Positions 26,547 through 35,508 of a DNA stretch of 64,000 bases are shown piece by piece; the first letter of the stretch is position 1, and every line of letters begins with the position of its first letter. The stretch covers positions 272,695 to 336,694 of the forward strand of contig NZ_CP082288.1 of assembly GCF_019880245.1 (NCBI RefSeq), given 5' to 3'. Under the pieces are notes generated by a model. The model had not been told where the DNA came from. It made no database searches and saw only the letters and a program-made list of their open reading frames with translations. The stretch is from Halobaculum roseum (GTDB lineage Archaea; Halobacteriota; Halobacteria; Halobacteriales; Haloferacaceae). A program made the translations under genes and the position numbers.

Positions 26547-29285
26547 CTACGCCGAGGTCGTCTCCGCCCGCTCGCGCGACGCCGGGAGCTTCCGACGGTT
26601 CTGCGCCGCCAGCGCGACGAACACGATCAGGCCCACAGCCCGGAGTGTGAGGTCGAGCAGGAGCGCATCGACGGTGACGGTCACGCCGACGAGCCCGAGC
26701 AGGTCGAAGACGGTCGCCGAGAGCAGTCCCGGCGCCATCAGCAGGATGGAACTGAGCGCGAAGCCGGCGCGCTGGATGCGACCGACGCGAGTGTACAGCG
26801 TGCCGATGACGGTCGCGCCGAGCGCGACGACGCCGAGGAACACCCCGACGACCGGCACCAGGATCTCCGGCACCGAGTACGACAGCTCCGCGAGGTCGGC
26901 GAAGTCGACGACTCGATACCGCTCGCGCAGCGGGAGGTCCGCCGCGTCGGCCTTCTCGCGCAGCAGGACAATCCCCGGCGCGAGCACGAACGCGAACGGC
27001 ACGATCGCCTTGTTCAGCGACAGCGAGAACGCCTTCACACCCGTCTCGAACGGGTCGGACTTGGCGACCCCGCTGGCTGCGTAGGCAGCGACCGCGACCG
27101 GCGGCGTGATGTCGGCGATGACGCCGAAATAGAGGATGAACAGGTGCGCAGCCAGCAGGGGAATACCGAACTCCACAAGCGGCGTCGAGAGCATCGATAT
27201 CAGGATGATGTACGTGACGGTGGTCGGCATCCCCATCCCGAGGATGATGCTGGAGACGGCCGTCACGAGCAGCATCACGACGATGGAACCCCCGGAGAGT
27301 GCGAGCAGCAGCGAGGTGAGGTTCGGGCCGAGTCCGGAGACGCTGATGACGCCCGGGATGATGCCCGCGGCCGCGACCGCGACGACGACCGGCACGGCCG
27401 TCCGAGCGCCCTCCTCCATCGAGATGACGACGAACGAGCCGACCCGGAACAGCTGGTTGTCGCCGAGGTCGCGGCCCGTCCGCTCGCCGACCGACTCCGC
27501 GGTGTTTTGCACGGTGGGGTTCAGATCGAGCACCTTCGACTGCACGTCGCTGTGGATCAGCATGGTGACGACGCCCGCGAGCATCGCGTACCAGCCGATC
27601 CTGCCGAGGAGTACCGACGCCGCCTCTGCGGGGGGGAGTCCCACCGCGCCGCCTCCGCCGAGGAGGCCCGTTACTGGGACGCCGGCGACGACGTGGCTGG
27701 CGAACTCGGCACCCAGAATGACCGCGAGCGAGGCGGCAAGCATGAGACGCGTCTCGTCGCTGTAGGCCGCGATGACCGTGATCAGCGCGACGAGCGCGAC
27801 GAGGGTGAACCACGCCGACCGTGAGACGGAGAGCCGTTCGATGATCAGGTAATACAGCAGGAGGAAGATCGGCACGAGGTAGAACCACCCGCGCTTGAGG
27901 TGGTCGACCATCGACTCCCGATCGGCGTCTGGCATGCCGCCGATTCCCTCCTGAACGGCCTTGAGATGGACCATCACCCAGACGCCGAAGAAGAAGACAA
28001 TCGCCGGGATCGTCGCGAGGATGATGATCTCGGCGAACGGCGTCGCCGTGTACTGGACCATGAGGAACGCCGCCGCGCCCATCACTGGCGGGAGGATCTG
28101 TCCCCCCGAGGACGCCGACGACTCGACGGCGCCGGCGAACTCCGGCGAGTACCCGGAACGCTTCATCAGCGGGATCGTGAAGGCGCCTGTCGTGACCGTG
28201 TTCGCGATCGACGACCCCGAGATGGTCCCCATGAAGCCGCTGGCGAGGATGCTCGCCTTCGCGGGACCACCCTTGCGCCCGCCGGTGGCGGCGTAGGCGA
28301 GATCGATGAACCACTGACCCGCCCCGCTCATTTCCAGGAACGACCCGAAGAGGATGAAGATGTAGATGAAGCTGACCGAGACCGTGACCGGGATGCCGAA
28401 CACCCCGTTCTCGGTGTTGTACCAGAGGTTCTGGACGATCTGGGGCCACGTCAGTTCCGGGATCGCGAGGAGGCCGATGAATGGCGTGTTTCCGCTGATG
28501 AGGTACCCCCAGCGAGCGTAGACGATGAACGTCGCGACGATGATCATTAGAGGGAGCCCCAGCGTCCGGCGGGTCGCCTCCAACACGAGGAGGACGCCGG
28601 CGATGCCGAGCGCGAACGAGTAGGAGAACTCGCCGACCACGGGAACGCCCCCGAAGACTGGGTCGAGGAACGGGTACACCTCCGTGACCGGGCGGCCCGC
28701 CGTGAGCCCGAAGAACCGGATGTCACGGATCTCCGAGAACTCCGTCAGGAAGTAGACGGCCGAGAGGATCGCCGTGACGATACACGCCACGTCGAAGGGA
28801 GTGACACGGCTTCGATCGGGGTCGACGAACGCCCACCGGAACACGCCTCGGAGGCCCTCGAACGCGCGCGAAGCGGGGTTCTCGCGACCCAGTCGATCGG
28901 CGACCGTCTCGACGGCGCCTCCCAGGCCGCGGGAGACGAACCCGTCGCCCATGCTCGCGGGGAACAGCAGGAACGTGAGTACCAGCGCGAACGCGACGTG
29001 GACGGCGTTCGCCTGGAGCAGTTGCAGCGACACCTGGATGTCCGCCACGAGCGGGAGCGGGATCGTGAAGGTGAAGCTCCGGGCCGCGAGATACAGCTGA
29101 AACACCGAGAAGCAGATCCCGACGACCGACACCGCGACGGCCGCGAGTCCCGTCAGGGACCGTCGGCGCTCGATCTCGTCGACGAGTTGTTCGGCTTCCT
29201 CTGGCGAGAGCGCCTCGATCTCCTCCGCGGTCCCGTCCTCGGTGTCCTCGGGCGTGTCGTCGTCAGGTGCGTCGTTCGTACTCAT
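26547..29285 (-). CDS. TRAP transporter fused permease (TAXI type)
   Basis: 912 residues with about 18-20 hydrophobic segments. It is a DctQ-DctM fusion: an N-terminal Q-like part (to about residue 250), then the large M domain with GFMGTISGSSIANTVTTGAFTIP and GMGMPTTVTYIIL motifs, and a C-terminal extra membrane domain (after about 800). An acidic, charged N-terminus of 40 residues faces the cytoplasm. Such permeases use a sodium or proton gradient to import organic acids delivered by a TAXI binding protein. Its start overlaps the DUF1850 stop by 4 nt. Confidence 0.92.
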   Translation of the reverse strand: MSTNDAPDDDTPEDTEDGTAEEIEALSPEEAEQLVDEIERRRSLTGLAAVAVSVVGICFSVFQLYLAARSFTFTIPLPLVADIQVSLQLLQANAVHVAFALVLTFLLFPASMGDGFVSRGLGGAVETVADRLGRENPASRAFEGLRGVFRWAFVDPDRSRVTPFDVACIVTAILSAVYFLTEFSEIRDIRFFGLTAGRPVTEVYPFLDPVFGGVPVVGEFSYSFALGIAGVLLVLEATRRTLGLPLMIIVATFIVYARWGYLISGNTPFIGLLAIPELTWPQIVQNLWYNTENGVFGIPVTVSVSFIYIFILFGSFLEMSGAGQWFIDLAYAATGGRKGGPAKASILASGFMGTISGSSIANTVTTGAFTIPLMKRSGYSPEFAGAVESSASSGGQILPPVMGAAAFLMVQYTATPFAEIIILATIPAIVFFFGVWVMVHLKAVQEGIGGMPDADRESMVDHLKRGWFYLVPIFLLLYYLIIERLSVSRSAWFTLVALVALITVIAAYSDETRLMLAASLAVILGAEFASHVVAGVPVTGLLGGGGAVGLPPAEAASVLLGRIGWYAMLAGVVTMLIHSDVQSKVLDLNPTVQNTAESVGERTGRDLGDNQLFRVGSFVVISMEEGARTAVPVVVAVAAAGIIPGVISVSGLGPNLTSLLLALSGGSIVVMLLVTAVSSIILGMGMPTTVTYIILISMLSTPLVEFGIPLLAAHLFILYFGVIADITPPVAVAAYAASGVAKSDPFETGVKAFSLSLNKAIVPFAFVLAPGIVLLREKADAADLPLRERYRVVDFADLAELSYSVPEILVPVVGVFLGVVALGATVIGTLYTRVGRIQRAGFALSSILLMAPGLLSATVFDLLGLVGVTVTVDALLLDLTLRAVGLIVFVALAAQNRRKLPASRERAETTSA

Positions 29286-29794
29286 GCGAATATGTCCGTC
29301 AGGGTGCGTTGCTCGACGTGGATCCGAACGTCGCGACCGTTCGTTTCTCCGACCAAGTCGTACCGCCGACCGTCGACGATCAGCGTGTGACCCGCGATCC
29401 GTCCGGGGGACACCAGCAACGTATCGAGTTCGGTTATCGATCCCTCCGGCTCGTACACCAGCGTCCCGTTTCGGTTCGTGACGTTCGCCCCGGACGGCAG
29501 CCCCCAGCCGTACGAGTCGAACTCCATCCGGGTGTTCACGAGCGTCTCACCCTCGACGCGGTACTCATCGTACACTCGGGATCGCTCGACGCTGTGCATG
29601 TACTCCAAGGCGACCGTGCTTCCGTCGTCGACGGGGTGGGCGAGGTAGTGTTCGCCCGTCTCGACGTCCTCGACGACCAGGACCTGTCCGGTCGGGGCCG
29701 CGAGGGCAACTCCGCCGACGACTCCCGCGACAACCGTCGCCATCGCTAGGAGGATCGAAACGGCGCGACGTCGGGGTAGCGTGGGGGGAGTCAC
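29282..29794 (-). CDS. DUF1850 protein of TRAP-TAXI operon
   Basis: 170 residues. One N-terminal helix (VSILLAMATVVAGVVGGVAL) is followed by an exported beta-rich domain with YMHSVERSRVYDEYRVEG and SYGWGLPS, the core of DUF1850. This family is almost always found between TAXI binding-protein and fused-permease genes, as here. Function is unknown; it is probably membrane-anchored on the outside and assists uptake. Confidence 0.87.
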   Translation of the reverse strand: MTPPTLPRRRAVSILLAMATVVAGVVGGVALAAPTGQVLVVEDVETGEHYLAHPVDDGSTVALEYMHSVERSRVYDEYRVEGETLVNTRMEFDSYGWGLPSGANVTNRNGTLVYEPEGSITELDTLLVSPGRIAGHTLIVDGRRYDLVGETNGRDVRIHVEQRTLTDIFA

Positions 29795-29968
29795 CGTGAG
29801 AGCGGATCTGAGCGGCTCGTTGACGGCACCGGTGTGAGGGTCGAGGACGCGTGCGCGCGCGGAGAATTACAATACTCTCCGTTCGCGCGCCGTCTGGTCC
29901 GTCCCGGCCGGGGTTCGGGCTTCGACCCGAACGCGATTCTGGGCGGGTCGCTCGGCGCGTCGCTCGGG

Positions 29969-31030
29969 TTACATGTCGAAGTACGCGGCGGCTCCCTCGT
30001 GGAGTTCGATCGACATGCCGTCCTGTGCGCTCTCGACCGTGATGAAGTCCGTCTTGATCGTCAGTTCGTCGAGGTTGTCGAAGATGGCCGCCGTGATCGT
30101 CTCGACCGTGCCGGCCTCGACGCCGGTGTGGGTGGCGATCATCGCTTGGACTGCGACCGTCGGGACGTCCTCCTCGACGCCGCTGTAGGTTCCGCCGGGG
30201 ATCGTGTCGTCGGCGAACCAGGAGGCCGCTTCCTTGACGGCTTCGCGGTTGTCGCCGTCGATGGGCACGATGTGGATGTCGTTCGTGTTCGCGAGGTCCT
30301 CGATCGCGCCGACGGGCCAGCCGCCGACGACGAACGCGGCGTCGATGTCGCCGTTCGCGAGCTGTTCGGACGCCTGCGCGAAGCCGGCGTTCTGTTCGGT
30401 GTAGTCGGTGATGCCGACCGCCTCGAGTATCTGGTTCGCGTTCACCTGCGTTCCGGACCCGAGGTCGCCGGTGTTGATCGTGGTGCCGCTGAGATCGCTC
30501 AGCGTCTCGATCCCGGTCTCCTGGAGCGTGACGACCGTGATAGTCTCGGGGTACAGCGTCGCGACACCGCGGAGGCTCTCGATCGCGTTGTCCTGGAACA
30601 CGTCGATGCCGGTCCCGTTCCTCGCAAAGTACGCGATGTCGTTCTGGATCAGCGCGAAGTCCGCCGTTCCGTTCGCGAGGCTCCCGACGTTCTCGACGCT
30701 CGCGCCGGTCGACTGGACGTTCAGCGTGAAGTCCGTGTTCGCCTCGACCACCGTTTTGATCTCGTTGGAGAGCGGATAGTACGTGCCGCCGGTACCACCG
30801 GCGTGCCAGCTCAGGCGACCGGTAGCCCCCCCGTTTCCGTCGTCTGCCTCGGTGGGCGTCTCAGTGTCATCCCCGTCGCCCTCCGTAGGCGTATCACCGT
30901 CACCGCCGTCTCCGTTGCCGTCCTCGCCACCGCCACCGTTTCCGGCGCAGCCGGCGAGCGCGGTGATTCCGGCGACACTCGCGATGCCGGTCGTCTGCAG
31001 GAACTTCCGTCTTGTCTCTTCGGGTGACAT
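29969..31030 (-). CDS. TAXI-family TRAP substrate-binding lipoprotein
   Basis: 353 residues. A twin-arginine-like signal (ETRRKFLQTTG) and a lipobox ending at Cys28 (ALAGC) are followed by a Gly/Asp/Thr-rich linker (about 30-70). The binding fold starts at LSWHAGGTGGTYYPL, the family hallmark, with IQNDIAYFARNGTG and NTGDLGSGTQVNANQIL as ligand-side segments. It first captures an organic acid or amino acid for the downstream permease. The gap to DUF1850 is 174 nt, with nothing recognisable in it. Confidence 0.9.
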   Translation of the reverse strand: MSPEETRRKFLQTTGIASVAGITALAGCAGNGGGGEDGNGDGGDGDTPTEGDGDDTETPTEADDGNGGATGRLSWHAGGTGGTYYPLSNEIKTVVEANTDFTLNVQSTGASVENVGSLANGTADFALIQNDIAYFARNGTGIDVFQDNAIESLRGVATLYPETITVVTLQETGIETLSDLSGTTINTGDLGSGTQVNANQILEAVGITDYTEQNAGFAQASEQLANGDIDAAFVVGGWPVGAIEDLANTNDIHIVPIDGDNREAVKEAASWFADDTIPGGTYSGVEEDVPTVAVQAMIATHTGVEAGTVETITAAIFDNLDELTIKTDFITVESAQDGMSIELHEGAAAYFDM

Positions 31031-31146
31031 ACCACTTCACGACAACGTAGCAGAGGATTATATCTTTAGTCTGATTAAATATATTAAATAATTACGTATT
31101 GTTGTATTATAGTAGTCGGTGAGATATCGATGGGATTCGGATATCG
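31031..31146 (-). promoter_or_regulatory. AT-rich promoter region of the TRAP-TAXI operon
   Basis: This stretch is strikingly AT-rich against its surroundings. A TATA-like ATTATATC lies about 20-30 nt upstream of the TAXI start on the minus strand. A near-palindromic TTAAATATATTAA lies slightly further upstream and could be a regulator site. Confidence 0.5.
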
Positions 31147-31420
31147 TCATATTATGACTCGTATTGGTCGGTATAGTGGACCGCTCCGTTGAGGTGGGGC
31201 GTGTCGATTTCGAGTCGGAGAGAACTCCAAGTCCGGCGTAAAGCGTTCGTTCTTGCTAGGTCGGGAAGGGGTTGGGAGCGGGATGGACCGAATCAACGCC
31301 CGTGCAGGCTTCGCTCCCCGAGAATCCATCCGAAACGGTGCTCGTCGAAACACGTAGCCCCGACCTCAAGCACGAGCCGTCAGGTGAGCGGTAAAGTGAG
31401 TTATCGTGGATCGAAGTGGT
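31147..31420. other. Spacer with no supported gene
   Basis: About 270 nt between the TAXI promoter and the TRAM gene. A minus-strand frame (31147-31353) is open but has no recognisable domain and is rich in Arg and Pro, unlike haloarchaeal proteins. It may be a decayed gene fragment. No RNA gene, repeat or insertion-sequence end was recognised. Confidence 0.4.
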
Positions 31421-31990
31421 CTACTCGTAGTGGTGTCGTTCGACCCGCTCGACGACCTCCGCGAACGCGACGTTCTGCTTCACGCTCGTGACTCTGATCC
31501 GGACCCGCTCGCCCTTTTCGGTGTCCGGGACGATGATCACGTACCCGCGGTCGACACGGGCGATCCCGTCGCCCTGGTCGCCGATCCCCTCGATGTCCAC
31601 GGTCACCTCGTCGCCACGATCGACCGGCGGCTCCGGTTCGCCGGTCCCGTCCGCCTCGTCCGTGGTATCGGAGGGCTCCCCCGAATACTCGGACGACGTA
31701 GCACGTGGCGAGGCGTCGACGTCGGTGTGGTTCGTGCGGTCAGTCGACGGCGCGGCCGACCCATCACCCTCGTCGGTCCCCGCGTCACTGGTTGCCCCGT
31801 CGACATCGTCGTCGGTGGGTGCCCCCACGTCCCCGCCCTCGCGTCGACCGAGGATGGCCACGCGATAGACGTGTTCGGGACGAAGCGTCTCCAGACGGAC
31901 TTCCTGCTTCGGTACCTCTACTACGTACGACCCGTCCTGCTCCTCCACTTCGGCACTGAATACACAGCGTAGATCCTCTGATATCTCCAT
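31421..31990 (-). CDS. TRAM-domain protein
   Basis: 189 residues. A short N-terminal beta module (EISEDLRCVFSAEVEEQDGSYVVEVP) is followed by a long acidic Thr/Ser/Asp-rich linker (about 50-120) and a C-terminal TRAM domain (about 125-185, GDEVTVDIEGIGDQGDGIARVDRGYVIIVP). TRAM domains bind RNA and in Archaea act as small RNA chaperones or as parts of tRNA-modifying enzymes. It is transcribed away from the origin region and shares the upstream spacer with it. Confidence 0.85.
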   Translation of the reverse strand: MEISEDLRCVFSAEVEEQDGSYVVEVPKQEVRLETLRPEHVYRVAILGRREGGDVGAPTDDDVDGATSDAGTDEGDGSAAPSTDRTNHTDVDASPRATSSEYSGEPSDTTDEADGTGEPEPPVDRGDEVTVDIEGIGDQGDGIARVDRGYVIIVPDTEKGERVRIRVTSVKQNVAFAEVVERVERHHYE

Positions 31991-32774
31991 TCACTTGGGG
32001 TTCACACCGCAGTTATGTTAACCCTACGTGTCCCCGATGCTGTAACTGATCGGTCATTCGACGTGAAAACCCGGAGAACCAACCATCAGTGACCGATTGT
32101 TCAGTGCCTGTTCTTCTCGACCAACACCGTGAGAGACCGCAAGGCTCAGTCCATGACTCCACCGGGCCACTCATCGGAAGCCACACCACGATGTCCGCCG
32201 TAATTGCCGGAAGATCGGTGGTCCGTTCACGCCAACACCACCGTGTCCGCAGTTTCTGCCGAAACACGTTGTACGATCGGGTCCGCTCGAAATAGGATTA
32301 CAGGGGAAGTTCGGTGGAGTGGCGCGGAGAAGGGAACAGAACCGCGGACATTGTGGTGTTCGAATTCGCACGTTCGCCGGCGTTCCGACCCCGATCGCCG
32401 TCGTGAACGGTGACGACATGTCGTCGCGGATGATGAACACACGTCGTCACGAATCCACGCCGTCACGAACGAGGAACTCGCGTGGATATCGTCGGGAGGG
32501 GACAGCAGTGGAACCCCGTCTCTCGAAGACACACCACGATGTCCGCCGTTATTGGAACGAAACAAAACGACGGAACAGCGGACACGGTGGTGTGAGCTCA
32601 GTGAATCGAACCTCGAGGACAGACGCTTTCCTGCCGTATTCCGGTCCGTTGTTCGGTATCTATTCATCGAATGGTGCGTCCGATCCGTCGGACACTCTCC
32701 CCCCACAATGTCCGCCGTTCTCTCGCGAACGAGTGTCCCCGTCGATGAAGTCGTACGTTCTCCGGCCGGAACGA

Positions 32775-32901
32775 GCTCAGTTAGTTCTAGTACATTTCAT
32801 AAACTCCAATTAAAACACAACTATTGTTGCCATACGGACTAACTCGAGTTGGTATGGTATAAAACCACCGAGTATTAGATCAGTCATCTCCCCCCTGGGG
32901 G
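32775..32901. other. Candidate DNA-unwinding element with adjacent G-string
   Basis: The stretch from about 32775 to 32885 is much richer in A and T than the rest of the window and lies between origin boxes. It contains a perfect palindrome AACTCGAGTT (32841-32850). It is followed by CCCCCTGGGGG (32891-32901), recalling the G-strings seen beside haloarchaeal origin boxes. Unwinding function is inferred from composition and position. Confidence 0.5.
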
Positions 32902-32952
32902 ACACCTGATCGCCAGAACAGCGGACAAAGTGGAGGGGGTGTGTCCCTACCC

Positions 32953-32972
32953 CTGTTATATAGTTTTTATAC
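32953..32972 (+). promoter_or_regulatory. TATA region upstream of orc1/cdc6
   Basis: A GTTATATAGTTTTTATAC stretch lies about 90-110 nt before the chosen ATG. A second AT-rich motif, GGTTTTATC (about 33023-33031), lies 32-40 nt upstream of 33063 and overlaps an origin box. Either could be the core promoter; the nearer one would give a leaderless transcript. Confidence 0.4.
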
Positions 32973-33062
32973 AACCCGGGAACTGCGGAAACGGCGGACG
33001 CTCCGGACACTCCGGACGCGGTGGTTTTATCATTCGTCCCACGTATGTACCGACGACTACCA

Positions 33063-34328
33063 ATGGGGATGTTCGAGCGGGATACAGATATCTACCGCGA
33101 CCGCGACGCCCTCCGGGAGGATTATCAGCCGGAGCAGCTGGTCGGGCGCGATGAGGAGCTCGACACCTACCGCGCCGCGCTCCAACCCGTGATCAACGGG
33201 GAACAGCCGAACAACGTCTTCCTCTACGGGAAGACCGGGGTGGGGAAGACCGCGGCGACGCGTTACCTTCTGCAACACCTCCAGGAGGACGCCGCACACT
33301 ACGACGACATCGAACTCACCGTCGTCGCGCTCAACTGTGACGGGCTGACCTCCTCGTACCAGGTCGCGACGCGGCTCGTCAACGAGTTCCGGGACGACAC
33401 GGAACAGATCTCCACCACCGGCTATCCACGGGCCAGCGTCTACGAGATGTTGTGGAACGAACTCGACGAGTGCGGCGGGACGATCCTCATCGTCCTCGAC
33501 GAGGTCGATCACGTCGAGGACGACTCGATCCTCTATCAGCTCCCGCGTGCCCGGGCCAACGGGAACCTCTCGACGGCAAAGATCGGGATCGTCGGCATCT
33601 CCAACGACTTCTCGTTTCGCGACGACCTCTCCCCGAAGGTTCGGTCCTCGCTGTGTGAACAGGAGATCCACTTCCCCGCCTACGACGCCACGGATCTCCA
33701 GAAGATCCTCGAACAACGCGTCGAAGTCGCGTTCCACGACGGCGTCCTCGATCCCGGCGTCATCCCCCTGTGTGCCGCCTACGGGGCGAAGGACGCGGGT
33801 GACGCCCGCCAGTCGATCGACCTTCTGATGAAGGCGGGCGACCTCGCTCGCGACGACGACACCGAACGAGTCGCCGAGGAACACGTCGAACGCGGACGCC
33901 GCGCGCTCGAACGCGGTCGGATAAAGGAGGGGATCACCGGGTTGACCCAGCACGGGCATCTCGTTCTCTACGCCCTCCTCACCCTCGATCTCGAGAACGA
34001 GGCCCCGGTCCGGTCGCGGGACGTCCGCCCGCGGTACACTCGCTTCGCCGAGATGGCCGACCGCGATCCGCTCGTTCCCCGCCGGATGCGCGATCATCTC
34101 TCCGAACTGGCGATGTTGGGTATCATCTCCGTGACTGAGCGAAACGAGGGCCGCCGTGGCGGCACTTATCGCGAGTACGCCCTCGACATGGACGTAGACC
34201 TGCTCCTGGACGCGATGGCCGACACCGTTCAGGACGTCGGCGTTCACCAGTCGGTGAAGGAGTTCCTCGTCGAAGACCCGAACGACGACTTCACCGACGC
34301 TCGCGTCACGGACTTCGCGGAAGACTGA
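33063..34328 (+). CDS. cdc6: Orc1/Cdc6-type replication initiator
   Basis: 421 residues from the ATG at 33063 (alternatives: 33045 and 33069). It is an AAA+ ATPase: Walker A GKTGVGKT (56-63), Walker B ILIVLDEVDH (141-150), sensor region GIVGISNDFSFRDDLSPKVRSSL, and the lid/sensor 2 region around GDARQSIDLLMKAGDLA. A C-terminal winged-helix domain (about 305-400, with RYTRFAEMADRDPLVPRRMRDHLSELAMLG) reads origin DNA. The N-terminal DRDALREDYQPEQLVGRDEE is the family hallmark. It should bind the surrounding repeats and load the MCM helicase. It is the only replication gene seen in the window. Confidence 0.93.
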   Translation: MGMFERDTDIYRDRDALREDYQPEQLVGRDEELDTYRAALQPVINGEQPNNVFLYGKTGVGKTAATRYLLQHLQEDAAHYDDIELTVVALNCDGLTSSYQVATRLVNEFRDDTEQISTTGYPRASVYEMLWNELDECGGTILIVLDEVDHVEDDSILYQLPRARANGNLSTAKIGIVGISNDFSFRDDLSPKVRSSLCEQEIHFPAYDATDLQKILEQRVEVAFHDGVLDPGVIPLCAAYGAKDAGDARQSIDLLMKAGDLARDDDTERVAEEHVERGRRALERGRIKEGITGLTQHGHLVLYALLTLDLENEAPVRSRDVRPRYTRFAEMADRDPLVPRRMRDHLSELAMLGIISVTERNEGRRGGTYREYALDMDVDLLLDAMADTVQDVGVHQSVKEFLVEDPNDDFTDARVTDFAED

Positions 34329-34386
34329 CCGTCGACCTGAGACATCGGTACTGCTCGCGCGCAGCCGCAGCAGCGATACAGAAACA

Positions 34387-34958
34387 GCGGACGGAGTGGT
34401 GTGGAAAACGGGTGAGGAAGCGAGGAGAGTCAACTGAGGATAGGGGACACGTCGAACGATGACCCGACATTACTCAAGGACGCGACCAGCCGAGTCGGAA
34501 CCGGGGGCTTCGAACGGCGGACGTGGTGGTGTGATACGTCGGTCGCGATGTGATGAAAGCTCCGGACACAGTGGTGTGGAAGCTCCGGACATGGTGGTGT
34601 GATCGACCATCCGAGGACGGTAGGCCGACCAGTCATCCGTCGGTCTCCGGGCCGTCGTTCCGACAACTGACGGAACGTTCGACTCAACAATGTTCGTCAC
34701 AACAGCGGACACTGTGGTGTCGACAAGGCTGGACGAATTCGGGATCACCACTAGAACTCGTCGCGTATTTCTCCGATACGCCCCGTAGAATCCTCGCTCA
34801 CTCTGATCTACTCTATCGTCTCGATGCGATCAGCGATCCCGCGCTGTGGTTCTCGACATCCACGACAGCAGCGAGAACAGTTCCCCACCGATATCAACGA
34901 CACCACATCGTCCGCTGTTTCCCACTCGACTCACCGGGAACAGCGGACATGGTGGTGT
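34387..34958. repeat. Right array of seven origin-box-like repeats
   Basis: Plus-strand copies at 34387-34402, 34517-34532, 34562-34577, 34585-34600, 34705-34720 and 34943-34958; one minus-strand copy at 34900-34915. The last two form an inverted repeat sharing TCCGCTGTT and AACAGCGGA arms around a 26-nt centre. Six of seven point the same way, away from the initiator gene. The surrounding 34329-35044 stretch holds no supported gene. Confidence 0.85.
34557..34602 (+). repeat. Tandem 23-bp direct repeat containing two origin boxes
   Basis: Two adjoining 23-bp units (34557-34579 and 34580-34602) begin AAGCTCCGGACA and differ mainly at the two variable positions of the box. Each holds one complete box, so two initiators could bind in phase about two helical turns apart. 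Confidence 0.8.
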
Positions 34959-35044
34959 GGCGACCGACGTACCGATCCGGCCGATCGGAGGGTGTCGACC
35001 GCACTCCGGTCGCCTGCGCCGGAGACGGCCGGACGGCCTCCGAC

Positions 35045-35491
35045 CTACTCGCCTTTGACGTGAATCTCCTCGTATCGATCCGTCGCGGCTTTCGGCAGCG
35101 AGATCATACACACGCCGTCGTTGAGTTCCGCCTCGGCGCCGCCGGCCCTGACGACCGCCGGGAGCGTAACCATCCGCTCGACGGTGGTCGGGCGCTCGCG
35201 CGCGACGACGGTGTCGGTCTCTCCGATCTCCTCCTCGCGTGTTGCGTCGATCAACAGCGTCTGTTGATCGATACGCACCCGAATGTCGTCGGCGTCATAG
35301 CCGGGGAGGTCGACGTAGGCGATGACCGAGTCGCCCGCGTCGACGATGTCGACGTCCGGGTACGCGAACCGCTGTTGGTTGGGCTGGAACGTGGGTTCCT
35401 GTGTGGATTGCGTGACGCTCCAGTCGGTCGCCTGCGATGTCTCGCCGCCGCGCGACTCGACCTGCGTTTCGTTGAATGGGAAACTGGACAT
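35045..35491 (-). CDS. Small heat-shock protein (Hsp20/alpha-crystallin family)
   Basis: 148 residues. A polar N-terminal arm (about 45 residues, Gln/Ser/Thr-rich) precedes the alpha-crystallin domain: YPDVDIVDAGDSVIAYVDLPGYDADDIRVRID, TLLIDATREEE, and the ERPTTVERMVTLPAVV segment. It lacks a clear C-terminal IXI tail. It should hold unfolding proteins in the cytoplasm. It starts 17 nt downstream of the glutamine-rich gene on the same strand, so the two are likely one transcript. GvpH-type proteins are related, but no gas-vesicle genes are present. Confidence 0.88.
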   Translation of the reverse strand: MSSFPFNETQVESRGGETSQATDWSVTQSTQEPTFQPNQQRFAYPDVDIVDAGDSVIAYVDLPGYDADDIRVRIDQQTLLIDATREEEIGETDTVVARERPTTVERMVTLPAVVRAGGAEAELNDGVCMISLPKAATDRYEEIHVKGE

Positions 35492-35508
35492 CCGAATCTC
35501 TCAGGTGT

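Larger units (their letters stand above)
32183..33027. repeat. Left array of eight origin-box-like repeats
   Basis: Copies on the + strand at 32344-32359, 32578-32593, 32921-32936 and 33012-33027; on the - strand at 32183-32198, 32235-32250, 32531-32546 and 32700-32715. The last copy in each orientation is degenerate. Many plus copies are preceded by AACA or AACAG. The pair 32531-32546 and 32578-32593 faces outward as an inverted repeat with a 31-nt AC-rich spacer. The copy at 33012-33027 lies just upstream of the initiator start and could autoregulate it. Confidence 0.85.
32183..34958. other. Putative replication origin (orc1/cdc6 gene flanked by origin-recognition-box-like repeats)
   Basis: The orc1/cdc6 gene (33063-34328) is bracketed by about 880 nt and 720 nt of non-coding DNA. 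Fifteen copies of one 16-bp element (consensus GCGGACAnnGTGGTGT or its complement) are spread over both flanks: eight to the left and seven to the right. An AT-rich stretch and a C5TG5 palindrome lie in the left flank. Haloarchaeal origins are known to have this layout, with initiator-specific boxes next to their own cdc6 gene. Origin activity is inferred, not shown. Confidence 0.8.
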
